Counted from the stretch's first letter, positions 52,059-61,484 are shown. The stretch: 64,000 nucleotides of DNA from DTU015 sp964406505 (GCA_964406505.1 CAYORX010000004.1:1-64000); one strand, 5' to 3'. Program-made: numbers and translations. Notes: a model not told the origin generated them from the letters alone.

Positions 52059-52901
52059 TCAATATTTAAAAAATCCTCGTCGGGTTTTTCGCCCAAGGTG
52101 TCCTTTGTTCATCATCTGTTTAAGCAAGGGACACGGCTTATACTTTTCACCACCAAACTCTTTATCCAAAGTATCCATAATAGCGTAAAGCACATCTATA
52201 CCGATTAAATCTGCCAGAGACAAAGGTCCTAAAGGATGATTGGCTCCCAGTTTCATTGCGGTATCAATATCTTCTGCTGAAGCGACTCCTTCCATTAAAA
52301 GATAGACCGCTTCGTTAAGCATAGGGCATAGTAGACGGTTCACAACAAATCCCGGTGACTCTTTCACTATCACAGGGGTTTTACTTAACTGTTCGCATAT
52401 TTCCCGGGCTTTTATAACAGTTTCATCACTAGTTTTCTCACCTTTAATTATCTCTACGAGTTTCATAGCAGGTACAGGGTTGAAAAAATGTATTCCGAGA
52501 AAACGACTCGGATTATCAACAGACTCGGACATCTTAGTAATGGATAGGGAAGATGTGTTAGAACCTATTAACGCATTACTTCTGACAGAACTTGATATTT
52601 TTTTCAATACATCTTTTTTAACATCAAGATCTTCGTATACCGCTTCGATAGTTACCGAAACATTTTTAAGCATATTAAAATTATCAGAACAGCTAAGCCT
52701 CGCAAGCATAGATTTTTTTTCATCAGCAGTTATTCTTCTTCTTTCAACGCTTCCAGATAAGCTTCGTTTAAGACCTTCGTATCCTTTGTTTGCGAGTTCA
52801 ACTGTCGAATCGAGCAAAATGACTTCATGACCAGCAGTTAAAAACGATTCTGCAATCCCCCTTCCCATAATACCGGCACCAACTACACCAATTTTTTCCA
52901 T
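52059..52901 (-). CDS. hbd: 3-hydroxyacyl-CoA (3-hydroxybutyryl-CoA) dehydrogenase
   Basis: Oxidises or makes 3-hydroxybutyryl-CoA with NAD(P). The 280 residues start KIGVVGAGIMGRGIAESF (Rossmann), then SNTSSLSITKMSES, RFLGIHFFNPVPAMKLVEII (catalytic His), the ESPGFVVNRLLCPMLNEAV helix and GANHPLGPLSLADLIGIDV. The ATG at 52901 was chosen because family members begin exactly there; an upstream Met at 52967 adds 22 unlike residues. Standing alone, without crotonase or thiolase beside it, so butyrate or fatty-acid metabolism cannot be separated. Confidence 0.93.
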   Translation of the reverse strand: MEKIGVVGAGIMGRGIAESFLTAGHEVILLDSTVELANKGYEGLKRSLSGSVERRRITADEKKSMLARLSCSDNFNMLKNVSVTIEAVYEDLDVKKDVLKKISSSVRSNALIGSNTSSLSITKMSESVDNPSRFLGIHFFNPVPAMKLVEIIKGEKTSDETVIKAREICEQLSKTPVIVKESPGFVVNRLLCPMLNEAVYLLMEGVASAEDIDTAMKLGANHPLGPLSLADLIGIDVLYAIMDTLDKEFGGEKYKPCPLLKQMMNKGHLGRKTRRGFFKY

Positions 52902-53038
52902 GGCGTAAAAGCCCCCTTCCCATAACAAATTTTCTACGGCAAACCAATATCTTCCTGCTTTGGGCAATTCTTAACTGAACAGTTAACCGATACAACATAC
53001 AAAACAACGCGTGTAAAACCAAATGCACCTAACGATGT

Positions 53039-54067
53039 TTATGAAGATGCTGTTAAATCGTCTAAACAAATCGAGACGAACTTAAGCAATACACGAAAGA
53101 TACCTGCGAGAGGAACAGCAAGAAAAACCCCCCAACGACCGAAAATTTGACTTCCCGCTAAAACCGCAAATATTACCCACAAGGGATGTAATCCCACCCG
53201 CTCACCTGTTACTCGGGGAACCATCACGCTAGAGTCAAACCACTGTATAAATGCAATCAATCCTAAGGCCCAAAATCCTGTTGTAGGTGATTTCAAAAAG
53301 GCCACACAAATAAGTGGAATATTACCTATAGCGGGGCCCAAATACGGAATAAATTCGCCAAGCCCGCTCAACACGCCCAAAACCGCACCGTATTTTAATT
53401 TGAGCGCTATGGTGACGAGCCAAACCATTATAGCTACAAATAACGCGATCAATGATTGCCCACGTATAAAACCTGCAAATACTCTATCAATATCTTTTAT
53501 TACGTTCATATAATGCAAAGGATACTCGGCCATTTTGATCGTAATCTTGTGTCTCCACATATTTATATCTCTAAGTATGTAATATGTGATCATAGGCGTT
53601 AATAAAAGATACCAAATCACCTCAGCGGATAAAAAAACCATTTCAACGCTTTTTTCTCCATAAATAATAAACTGATTTTCAAGGTTAGAAATCGCGCTTG
53701 CAATACCATCTAAGAAGCTAGTGGGGATCTTAAATTGGCTTCCTATACCATATATGTTAGTCATAAAACGTTGAAAAATTTCTAGATGTCCTGGCATCGT
53801 TTCAGCAATATCTTGAAGATCTTTGACGAAGCCCGGTACAAAATACAAACTCGTCAACACGATGAAAATAAAAAGTGCGAAATAAACTAGATATATGGCG
53901 ACACTTCTTGACATGTTTCGTTTATGAAAAAAAGTTACAAAAGGTTCAAGCACATAGCTAAAAAACGCCGCGAGTACAAATGGTACAAATGCACCGCGAG
54001 CTAAAAACCCGATTACAAATATGAAAACTAAAACGAGTCCGTAAAATATTATACCCTGTCGTCTAAT
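53039..54067 (-). CDS. AI-2E family transporter (start codon uncertain)
   Basis: Membrane protein of the PerM/TqsA/YtvI family with about eight helices: LPGHLEIFQRF-like amphipathic region, MITYYILRD, VFAGFIRGQSLIALFVAIMVW, GLGEFIPYLGPAIGNIPL and GSQIFGRWGVFLAVPLAG. Members export small molecules or act as Na+/H+ antiporters; the substrate is unknown. From the first standard start codon (GTG at 53953) it has only 304 residues and lacks the first helix. In the same frame upstream, RRQGIIFYGLVLVFIFVIGF and GAFVPFVLAAFFSYV supply it. The ATT at 54067 would give 342 residues, normal for the family. Confidence 0.8.
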   Translation of the reverse strand: MRRQGIIFYGLVLVFIFVIGFLARGAFVPFVLAAFFSYVLEPFVTFFHKRNMSRSVAIYLVYFALFIFIVLTSLYFVPGFVKDLQDIAETMPGHLEIFQRFMTNIYGIGSQFKIPTSFLDGIASAISNLENQFIIYGEKSVEMVFLSAEVIWYLLLTPMITYYILRDINMWRHKITIKMAEYPLHYMNVIKDIDRVFAGFIRGQSLIALFVAIMVWLVTIALKLKYGAVLGVLSGLGEFIPYLGPAIGNIPLICVAFLKSPTTGFWALGLIAFIQWFDSSVMVPRVTGERVGLHPLWVIFAVLAGSQIFGRWGVFLAVPLAGIFRVLLKFVSICLDDLTASS

Positions 54068-54071
54068 TTTT

Positions 54072-54266
54072 TCAGCCCGAGAACCTTCCTGCCATGTGTC
54101 CTATACCGGAATGTACTTTTTTCATTGCCTCATTTGCAACTCTGCCGATCGCGATTTTAGCTTCTTCCATAGGCGTTAGAGGTTTTCTTAACATAATAAC
54201 CAATCCTAAAACTATCCCCACCAGGGCTCCTATCACAAGCCCACCGCAAAATGTTCGGTTTTTCAT
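54072..54266 (-). CDS. small YtxH-like membrane protein
   Basis: The 64-residue protein has a glycine-rich membrane helix (residues about 6-26, GGLVIGALVGIVLGLVIML) followed by RKPLTPMEEAKIAIGRVANEAMKKVHS, a helix typical of YtxH-like proteins, whose function is not known. The ATG at 54266 has AAAGGAG about 12 bases upstream; an earlier Met at 54353 is in frame without similarity. Its stop codon is 4 bases before the ATT codon suggested as the start of the AI-2E-type gene. Confidence 0.7.
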   Translation of the reverse strand: MKNRTFCGGLVIGALVGIVLGLVIMLRKPLTPMEEAKIAIGRVANEAMKKVHSGIGHMAGRFSG

Positions 54267-54359
54267 TTCGAGGTACAACTCCTTTCTTCCGGCCACTATC
54301 CCAAAGGCGAAAGCACATTTAATTACCTTAATGCATAGACGTTTATAGACCATTTAAGA

Positions 54360-54632
54360 TCACATTTCCTGCACTGGCAACCGTGGGGTTTCACCGTCAA
54401 TTTGCAAGACATCTTGTAATCTAATACCGGACAGGGTCTCATTCAAATCACTGGCAAAACGGTGCTCCGATGTGTTCTCTAAACATTCAAGAACGGCTGT
54501 TCCATCTATTTCCAGCCTATACACCCGTACACCATTTTCGTCAGATGAAAACTCGATACTGCAATTCCAACAATAGTACTGATGGTGTCCGATTTTGCCT
54601 ATAGATCTGCTTTTGCATTTCGGGCAAATCAT
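54360..54632 (-). CDS. zinc-ribbon protein of unknown function
   Basis: The 90-residue protein starts with a four-cysteine zinc ribbon (C3-x2-C6 and C21-x2-C24) with KIGHHQYYCWNCSIEFS between and after. The C-terminal part (VYRLEIDGTAVLECLE) is beta-rich and matches nothing I know. GGAGG precedes the ATG. It lies between the threonine aldolase gene and the YtxH-like gene on the same strand. Confidence 0.72.
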   Translation of the reverse strand: MICPKCKSRSIGKIGHHQYYCWNCSIEFSSDENGVRVYRLEIDGTAVLECLENTSEHRFASDLNETLSGIRLQDVLQIDGETPRLPVQEM

Positions 54633-54705
54633 ACATATGCCTCCTCAACCGCTTATGATTGATTACAATTGCAAAAATTCATCATAAGGATTTTCCCCGA
54701 GCACG

Positions 54706-55752
54706 TTAATGATTATCCGCCAATGCAGTTTTAATTCGTCCGATTGCTTCATGGATATCATCAAAACACACGTCATTATGGGTAACCATTCTCACAATGT
54801 TTGGCAAAGATGCATTGAATAAAACACCGTGCGCCTTCATAAAACCAGCGAATTCAAATTCATCCATCCCTATGCCTTGGGTGTTAACCATAACCATATT
54901 AGTCTGCACAGTACTCATATCAATGCCTAGTCCTGGTATTTCGGCAAGACCGTTAGCGAGTACCTGCGCTTTTTCATGGTCTTCAGACAGACGTTGGGTC
55001 ATTTTCTCCAATCCTATTATGCCGGCCGCAGCTAAAATGCCCGCTTGCCGCATTCCCCCACCTAATATCTTTCGGGATTTGCGAGCACGATCAATAAATG
55101 CTTTAGAACCCACCACTAAAGAACCCGCTGGAGCGCACAATCCTTTAGATAAGCAAAATTGAATTGAATCTGCATATTGGGCGATTTGCTTTACATCGAC
55201 ACCTAAGGCAGTCGCCGCATTAAAAATTCTAGCCCCATCGAGATGAACAGAAATATCCCGGGCCTTAGCGATCTCATATACGGATTGCATATTGTCTAAC
55301 GGAATTACGCATCCTCCTGATCTGTTGTGAGTATTTTCTAGACAAATCAATGTCGTATTTGGAAAATGAATATTAACATTTCTTATAGCTGCTTCGACTT
55401 CATCAGGGTCCATGACGCCGTTTTTGCCGGAAATAGGTTTTATTTGGACTTGAGAAAGGATAGCGGGACCTGCAGCTTCGTACATGTAAATATGGGCGTC
55501 AGATTCTAATATGATTTCATCGCCCCGGCTTGTCCACGCCATTATCGCTACCTGGTTTCCCATGGTTCCGGTAGGCACGAATAGCGCAGCCTCTTTACCT
55601 AACAAATCTGCACCCAAAGCTTCTAAACGGTTTATAGTCGGATCTTCCCCATAAACATCATCGCCAACCTTAGCTTTTGCCATCGCCTGACGCATTTCGT
55701 CTGTCGGTAAAGTTACAGTGTCAGAACGTAAATCTATAATTTTTTCCTCCAA
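54706..55752 (-). CDS. ltaE: low-specificity L-threonine aldolase
   Basis: PLP enzyme that splits L-threonine or allo-threonine to glycine and acetaldehyde. 348 residues, with IDLRSDTVTLPTDEMRQAM, VGDDVYGEDPTINRLE, FVPTGTMGNQVAI, HLDGARIFNAA (Asp binding the PLP ring) and the PLP lysine in QFCLSKGLCAPAGSL. Start ATG after TTGGAGG. Follows thioredoxin on the same strand and could feed glycine or threonine fermentation. Confidence 0.94.
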   Translation of the reverse strand: MEEKIIDLRSDTVTLPTDEMRQAMAKAKVGDDVYGEDPTINRLEALGADLLGKEAALFVPTGTMGNQVAIMAWTSRGDEIILESDAHIYMYEAAGPAILSQVQIKPISGKNGVMDPDEVEAAIRNVNIHFPNTTLICLENTHNRSGGCVIPLDNMQSVYEIAKARDISVHLDGARIFNAATALGVDVKQIAQYADSIQFCLSKGLCAPAGSLVVGSKAFIDRARKSRKILGGGMRQAGILAAAGIIGLEKMTQRLSEDHEKAQVLANGLAEIPGLGIDMSTVQTNMVMVNTQGIGMDEFEFAGFMKAHGVLFNASLPNIVRMVTHNDVCFDDIHEAIGRIKTALADNH

Positions 55753-55803
55753 TTAGACCCCTCCACCCATTTCAAAAAATTATCTAATTCAAACATAGCG
55801 TTT

Positions 55804-56154
55804 CTATACAAGTTTATGTACCCACTGGATAAATTCATCTTTGGTTCGGCCGTTAAATTTGTCCATAGGTTTTGCACCTTTGAACCCAATCACCGTGGGC
55901 AAACTCAACACCCCAAACCTTTGCGCTAATGTGCTTTCTTCATCTACATTTACCTTAAAAAACCCAATTTTATTTCCATATGCATTTGATATATCAGGTA
56001 GTGCTTGATCAATCATCGCCGAAAGACGCTTGCACGGCATGCACCATGGTGCCCAAAAATTCACAACGCAAGCATCGAAATTGAATAGTTGTTCGTGAAA
56101 AGCACCTGTTGTTATGTAATTCACCTTAATTCGGTTTGTTGATATTTGATCCAT
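55804..56154 (-). CDS. thioredoxin-like protein
   Basis: The 116-residue thioredoxin fold carries VVNFWAPWCMPCKRLSAMID (C38, C41), IGFFKVNVDEESTLAQRFGVLSLPTVIGFKGA and KFNGRTKDEFIQWV. The active site is WCMPC rather than the common WCGPC, which would shift the redox potential. AGGGGGA precedes the ATG. It lies between coaE and threonine aldolase. Confidence 0.9.
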   Translation of the reverse strand: MDQISTNRIKVNYITTGAFHEQLFNFDACVVNFWAPWCMPCKRLSAMIDQALPDISNAYGNKIGFFKVNVDEESTLAQRFGVLSLPTVIGFKGAKPMDKFNGRTKDEFIQWVHKLV

Positions 56155-56209
56155 GAAATATTCCCCCTGACAAAAGGATGAAACACGGTTTCATCCTTCA
56201 AACAATAGC

Positions 56210-56878
56210 TTAGAATTCATAGGTTCTAGAACGGCACTCCAATTTCCTGTTTAAGTCATACCACAATTTGAACACAATTTGCTGAGTCAATTCTTTGTTG
56301 CCTGTATTATCTATGACTTCATCAGCTAAAGCGATCTTTTGCATTAAATCCATTTGAGATTTAATTCGACGCATAGCTTCTTGGTCGGTGTAACCATCTC
56401 GACGCTTAAGCCTTTCGATTTGAAGTTCCAAATTTATCTTAACGACCCACACTTCATCACAAATTTTATCTAATCTTGTTTCAAATAAAAGTGGCACATC
56501 TAACACCACGGATTTAAACAGGTTGTCGGAAATCAATTTTTGGTTTAATTCGTCAAGCGCGATGTGGATTCTCGCTGTCACAAGTGGATGTACAATAGAA
56601 TTAATGGCATTTAAAGATTGTTTATCGTTAAAAACGATTTGACCTAACTTATTACGATCTAAACTTCCATCAAAAAGCACTATCTGGCTTCCGAATATTT
56701 CCACCAACTTCGAAAAGCCTATAGTCCCAGGTAAGGTAACTTCATGCGCTACTTTATCTGCATCTATAATATGAGCCCCAAGTCTGGCTAGAAAATCGGA
56801 AACAGTACTTTTTCCCGTAGCTATGCCTCCCGTAAGCCCTACTATATAAAGGTTGGACCACAAATTACCGTCACACAT
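56210..56878 (-). CDS. coaE: dephospho-CoA kinase
   Basis: Last step of CoA synthesis. The 222 residues begin with P-loop IVGLTGGIATGKSTV, then LGAHIIDADKVAHEV, LNAINSIVHPLV, VVLDVPLLFETRLD, VVKINLELQIERLKRRDGYTDQEAMRRI and the final ADEVIDNTGN. Its ATG overlaps the end of polA by 8 bases, indicating translational coupling; polA-coaE is a common pair. The N-terminus has 11 residues more than usual, so a later start (a TTG at 56863) is possible. Confidence 0.94.
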   Translation of the reverse strand: MCDGNLWSNLYIVGLTGGIATGKSTVSDFLARLGAHIIDADKVAHEVTLPGTIGFSKLVEIFGSQIVLFDGSLDRNKLGQIVFNDKQSLNAINSIVHPLVTARIHIALDELNQKLISDNLFKSVVLDVPLLFETRLDKICDEVWVVKINLELQIERLKRRDGYTDQEAMRRIKSQMDLMQKIALADEVIDNTGNKELTQQIVFKLWYDLNRKLECRSRTYEF

Positions 56879-59579
56879 CGGCCCAATTATCTCCTACCTT
56901 AATATCGACTTTCAAAGGCACTTTAAGTTTCATTACGCCTTCCATTTCCTGTTTTATAATCTGTTTCATGTAGTCTTTTTCCTCAGGAGATATTTCAAAT
57001 ATAAGTTCATCGTGAACTTGCAATATCATTCTTGAACTTAGATTTTCGTCGGTAATTCTTTTGTAAATTCGTACCATAGCAAGTTTGATAAGATCAGCGG
57101 CACTGCCTTGAATAGGAGTGTTAATAGCTGTTCTTTCAGCAAATCCTCGTCTCACGCTATGTCGTGCATTTATATCAGGTATAAACCTTCTTCTACCCAA
57201 AATGGTAGTAACATAGCTGGTCTTTCTTGCTTGAGCGATCATTTTGTCCATATATTGCTTGACTAGCGGATATTTGAGAAAATATGATTCCATAAACTGT
57301 CGCGCCTCATCTATTTGAACACCCGTGTTTCTAGCTAGCCCAAATTCAGATATACCATAGATGACTCCAAAATTTACTGCTTTAGCTTGGCTTCTTAAAT
57401 CAGGTGTAACCTCCTGAGGTGAAACTCCAAATATTTCTGAAGCAGTTGTTTTGTGAATATCCTGATTGTGCTTAAACGCGTCAATCATGGTGTTATCACC
57501 TGACATATGTGCCATGACTCGAAGTTCAATTTGAGAATAGTCACAAGCCATAAACAGATAAGCGGAACGTGGTATAAATATACCTCTTATCGCTCTTCCC
57601 GATTCGGTTCTGACAGGTATGTTTTGCAAATTAGGTTCAGCACTTGAAAGTCTACCTGTAGCAGTAACTGTCTGGTGAAACGTGGAATGAATTCGCCCTG
57701 TAACAGGGTTAACCACCTTCTCTAACGGATCCAGATAAGTAGACTTGAGTTTAGAATAATGCCGATACTCTAAAATCTTATTTGGAAGCGGGTGAACCTC
57801 GCTTAGAATTTCCAAAACCTCTGCAGCGGTTGAATATCCGGTTTTAGTTTTCCTAATTGGCGTAAGTTCAAGTTTTTCAAACAAAATATAGCTGAGCTGC
57901 TTAGGCGAGCTAAGATTGAACTTCTCACCCGCAATTTCGTAAGCTTCCTCTTCTATTTTTGCTAACTTTAACTCAAATTGCTGCCTAAGCGCAGTTCCCT
58001 TCTGAAGATCTACCCCAATTCCCAACGTTTCCATGGATGCTAACACTTTTACCAAAGGAAATTCTACACGCTCGGCTAAATCCCATAGGTCATTATCTTT
58101 CAATTCCTGTTTAAGTACATCTGCCAACTCAAATGAAAAATGAGCCCCTTCGGCCAAATGGGACAATAATGCCTTTTTACCCGCACCATTTATTTTGTGG
58201 ATCTGAGAGATGTCCATATCTGCTAATGATATGGGCTTGTTTAACATATCGCTCATCAAATCATCAAGTTTGTAGTTTGATCTAGTGGGATCTAGCAAAT
58301 ATGCTGCTACTAAAATATCAAACTCGAAACCTAAAAAATTAGTGTCTTTATGAAAACACAAATTGAAAAGCCACTTAAGATCGAAACCCAGTTTTTTAAT
58401 ATCGCCATTTTCTAAAATCGGACCTAAGTGATTCCACATCACGTCTTGATAAAAATCATCGGTCACAGTTGATTCGTCGTCAAAATGAATTACGCAGGGC
58501 CGTTTTCCTGTAGAGATACCGATATATTTTGGCCAATGCAAATTACTGGAAGCATAATGAACGATTTCGTCAGAATTTGCGTATATCGATACTTGCTTTT
58601 CGTCAGCAATACGTCGGGCGAGGGTCTCCAATTTTTCTTCTGTATTTATGATCTCATAGTCTTTCACTGAACTCGTTGTTATCAACATTTCATCTTGCGT
58701 GCTAGTATTTTCGTACTTATCCAGTCTTTTTATGAGACTGTGAAATTCAAGTCGATTGAACCAGCGCTTTGCCTTTTCTATGTCGAGTCCTTCCCATCTT
58801 GCGTCAGCTACGCTGACGTGACACGGTGCATTACAAACGATAGTCGCAAGCCGTTTAGAAAAGAAAGCAGTTTCTTTTTGGTCTCTTAAAAGTTTTTGCG
58901 TCCGCGGCGGGGAAACTTCATCTATGTTTGAATAGATTTGCTCAATATCGTCGTATTGGTTAAGTAATTTCGCCGCCGTTTTAGCTCCAACACCTTTTAC
59001 ACCTGGGATATTGTCAGATGGATCGCCTACAAGAGCTTTGTAGTCGGGGATCTGTTTTGGCCAAACATCCATATCTTGCTTTACGGTTTCAGGGTCATAT
59101 TGCTTCGTTTTTGAAATACCTTTTATGAAAAGAACTACCTTGCGACCGTCACCAACCAATTGTAGGCAATCGCGATCACCTGATAACACGCTTACATCGA
59201 AACCTTTGGCGCTGTATTCACACGCCAAAGTACCTATAAGATCATCCGCTTCAAAACCGGGTAATTCTACAAATGCCAATCCAAGTTCTGCTAACGTTTG
59301 TTTAAGCAGCGGCATTTGTTCTTTGAGATCTTCGGGAGTAGGCTTTCGAGTGCCCTTGTAATCTTTAAACTCAATGTGACGAAACGTAGGCGATGGATGA
59401 TCAAAAGCACAAATTATATGTTCAGGTTGAGTTTCCTCAACCAATTTAAGAAGCATGGTAAGAAATCCATAAACCGCTCCTGTAGGACTACCTTCACTCG
59501 TAGTAAGCGGCGGAAGCGCGTAAAAAGCCCTATAGGCTAAAGAATTAGCGTCAACCAGCAAAAGCTGTTTGCCGTCCAT
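56871..59579 (-). CDS. polA: DNA polymerase I
   Basis: Repairs gaps and removes RNA primers. Its 902 residues have a 5' nuclease domain (residues 1-290, LVDANSLAYRAFYALP, CAFDHPSPTFRH, LSGDRDCLQLV and DNIPGVKGVGAKTAAKLL), a 3'-5' exonuclease-like domain (about 310-490) and the polymerase domain (GRLSSAEPNLQNIP, MACDYSQIELRVMAHMSGD, AKAVNFGVIYGISEFGLARN and QVHDELIFE). The first exonuclease motif (D-x-E) is missing where expected (YIGISTGKRP), so proofreading is probably lost, as in many Bacillota. GGGGTGA precedes the ATG. Confidence 0.96.
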   Translation of the reverse strand: MDGKQLLLVDANSLAYRAFYALPPLTTSEGSPTGAVYGFLTMLLKLVEETQPEHIICAFDHPSPTFRHIEFKDYKGTRKPTPEDLKEQMPLLKQTLAELGLAFVELPGFEADDLIGTLACEYSAKGFDVSVLSGDRDCLQLVGDGRKVVLFIKGISKTKQYDPETVKQDMDVWPKQIPDYKALVGDPSDNIPGVKGVGAKTAAKLLNQYDDIEQIYSNIDEVSPPRTQKLLRDQKETAFFSKRLATIVCNAPCHVSVADARWEGLDIEKAKRWFNRLEFHSLIKRLDKYENTSTQDEMLITTSSVKDYEIINTEEKLETLARRIADEKQVSIYANSDEIVHYASSNLHWPKYIGISTGKRPCVIHFDDESTVTDDFYQDVMWNHLGPILENGDIKKLGFDLKWLFNLCFHKDTNFLGFEFDILVAAYLLDPTRSNYKLDDLMSDMLNKPISLADMDISQIHKINGAGKKALLSHLAEGAHFSFELADVLKQELKDNDLWDLAERVEFPLVKVLASMETLGIGVDLQKGTALRQQFELKLAKIEEEAYEIAGEKFNLSSPKQLSYILFEKLELTPIRKTKTGYSTAAEVLEILSEVHPLPNKILEYRHYSKLKSTYLDPLEKVVNPVTGRIHSTFHQTVTATGRLSSAEPNLQNIPVRTESGRAIRGIFIPRSAYLFMACDYSQIELRVMAHMSGDNTMIDAFKHNQDIHKTTASEIFGVSPQEVTPDLRSQAKAVNFGVIYGISEFGLARNTGVQIDEARQFMESYFLKYPLVKQYMDKMIAQARKTSYVTTILGRRRFIPDINARHSVRRGFAERTAINTPIQGSAADLIKLAMVRIYKRITDENLSSRMILQVHDELIFEISPEEKDYMKQIIKQEMEGVMKLKVPLKVDIKVGDNWADV

Positions 59580-59628
59580 ATCGCTGTCACCCCTAGATAG
59601 TATTTACGTTTTTAAATCATTTTTATGG

Positions 59629-60870
59629 TCAGGTCCGTTTTTGAAGCACACTTCTAATCCCAAAATACCCAAGTGCTAAAACCAAAACCATAGGAGCTAT
59701 CTTGGCGGTGAACATAAACATATCCTGCCATGCTTTAAGAAAAGTTTTCCATATATTGGCCCAAGGTGATGGAATGGGTTGGCTAGCACCTTCTTCTATT
59801 ATCGTCAAAGATAAAAATGACATGGCAGAAGATTTTTCTAACAAAGCTCGCCTTCCCTCCATACTTTCAATATCAGCTCTTACTCGAGACAGTTCCCCTT
59901 CTACCTGGAGCAATTCACCTACTGTTGACGCGTTCCCAAGGATTTGTAACAATCGTTGTTCTTGTTGAATTTTGTTTTGTGTCCTTGCGTTAAGATCTAC
60001 ATATTGTTCCGTAACATCTTCTACAGAACTGTCTGATCGGGTAACCTCACCGAAAGATGATATGTCTTCGATTGCCTTATCTAAATTTTCTGATGGTACT
60101 CTCGCTGTCATATAAAAAACGGTTGATTTACGTTTGTCTTGAGACAATGACATAGAAGACGATTCAATATACCCCTGATTTGAGCGGACAACGTGTGTAG
60201 TTTGTTCTGAAACCGGACCTACTTCACCTCGTGAAACTTCAAGAGATAAGTTTGCACGTTTAATGAGTTTACGATCTACATCCATAACGTTCGCCATAAT
60301 AAAATCGTTCATATCAGAAGACAAATTCAAGTCTGGTTGAATCAAGTGTTTTTGAGCTATATCGTAAGATTCATCTGGCGACTCAAACGACTCAGAGGCT
60401 GAAGGTGCCTGGATATTATCACCCATGGGGCCGAAATTCCTCATGCCTTCTGAAATACCTTGTGTAGTTTTGGGAAAACCATAACGGTTCACGAAAAATA
60501 ACGTGCCCCCGGAAGAAATTATCATGATGACGAGACATGCCGCTATAACAAAACTTGCAGTTCTCAACTTCCCCCGCATTATGGATGGCATTTTAAAACC
60601 AGACCAAATGCGTTTAGACGAACCTATGTTTTTAAACTGCTTTTGATCATGAGTTTGGGTCACAGCACTCATAATTTGGGCATGTAATCGGCTTGGAAAT
60701 TCAAGTTCGGGGAGAGACCTTAGAGCTGTTTTGACATGCTGGACACCTTCTAACTCGCGTCGGCAACGTTCACAACGTTCTAAATGTTCCTTGACTAAAT
60801 TATGGGTATCAGAATTTAGTTCCCCGTCTAAATACGATGACAAAAGTTCGGTAACATCACAGCAAGTCAT
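59629..60870 (-). CDS. zinc-finger anti-sigma factor with DUF4349 domain
   Basis: The 413 residues begin with a zf-HC2 anti-sigma domain (C4, H29, C33, C36; HLERCERCRREL), then a first membrane helix (about 101-128) and an extracytoplasmic DUF4349 domain (about 195-375, RKLIKRANLSLEV, NQGYIESS, ARVPSENLDKAIEDISSFG, VTEQYVDLNARTQNKIQQEQRLLQ), ending with a second helix (about 385-408). The start overlaps the stop of the sigma factor gene by 4 bases. It should hold the ECF sigma at the membrane until an envelope signal is sensed, perhaps by DUF4349. Confidence 0.88.
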   Translation of the reverse strand: MTCCDVTELLSSYLDGELNSDTHNLVKEHLERCERCRRELEGVQHVKTALRSLPELEFPSRLHAQIMSAVTQTHDQKQFKNIGSSKRIWSGFKMPSIMRGKLRTASFVIAACLVIMIISSGGTLFFVNRYGFPKTTQGISEGMRNFGPMGDNIQAPSASESFESPDESYDIAQKHLIQPDLNLSSDMNDFIMANVMDVDRKLIKRANLSLEVSRGEVGPVSEQTTHVVRSNQGYIESSSMSLSQDKRKSTVFYMTARVPSENLDKAIEDISSFGEVTRSDSSVEDVTEQYVDLNARTQNKIQQEQRLLQILGNASTVGELLQVEGELSRVRADIESMEGRRALLEKSSAMSFLSLTIIEEGASQPIPSPWANIWKTFLKAWQDMFMFTAKIAPMVLVLALGYFGIRSVLQKRT

Positions 60871-61484
60871 TTGCCATCCCCCCTTTCGTCTTGTTTGACG
60901 TTAGGCGGGAAGATTTGTTCCTCATCTATTAATTTTCTCACAATATTCCTTGCTCTATGAATTCTCGACTTTACGGTGCCCAAAGATATGTTCAATATTT
61001 CAGAAATTTCTTGATATGAATAACCTTGAACATCACATAAAATTAAAACTACGCGGTAATGAAAATCTAGATCATTTAGAATGTCTAACACTTTTTCACC
61101 GAGTAATCTAGTTTCGACAACTTTTTCGGTGTTTTTTTCTAAATCTTCTACCTGTCGTTGAACTTCTGAGTCAGACAAAATTATAGGCGCATCTAAAGAA
61201 TAAATCTGAACTTTTTTACGTTTGCGCAAATGGTCCAGAGAGGTATTGACGCAAATTCTGTATATCCAGGTTGAAAACTTGCTGTCTCCCCGAAATCTAG
61301 GCAAAGCTTTATATACTTTAACGAATACATCCTGTACTATATCCATAGCGTCTTCGCTATTAGATACCATGCGGACGGCTGTATTATACATTCTAGTTTC
61401 ATAAGTTTCTACAAGAACTTCAAAAGCTGACATATCGCCTTCTGATGCTCTTTTGACAATAGCTTGTTCATTCGGCAAAGACAT
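60867..61484 (-). CDS. ECF-type RNA polymerase sigma factor (SigW-like)
   Basis: The 205-residue protein has sigma region 2 (SAFEVLVETYETRMYNTAVRM, EDAMDIVQDVFVKVYKALPRFRGDSKFSTWIYRIC) and region 4 (LNDLDFHYRVVLILCDVQGYSYQEISEILNISLGTVKSRIHRAR). Group: ECF, close to SigW/RpoE. An acidic linker (residues about 105-130) joins the two. Co-transcribed and translationally coupled with its anti-sigma factor. The target genes are not known. GGGGG lies before the ATG. Confidence 0.95.
   Translation of the reverse strand: MSLPNEQAIVKRASEGDMSAFEVLVETYETRMYNTAVRMVSNSEDAMDIVQDVFVKVYKALPRFRGDSKFSTWIYRICVNTSLDHLRKRKKVQIYSLDAPIILSDSEVQRQVEDLEKNTEKVVETRLLGEKVLDILNDLDFHYRVVLILCDVQGYSYQEISEILNISLGTVKSRIHRARNIVRKLIDEEQIFPPNVKQDERGDGK

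Noticed and set aside
54072..54266. YtxH-like protein and AI-2E permease as one frameshifted protein
   Set aside because: Both are known separate families; the stop-start arrangement is more simply translational coupling, so it is kept only as an alternative.
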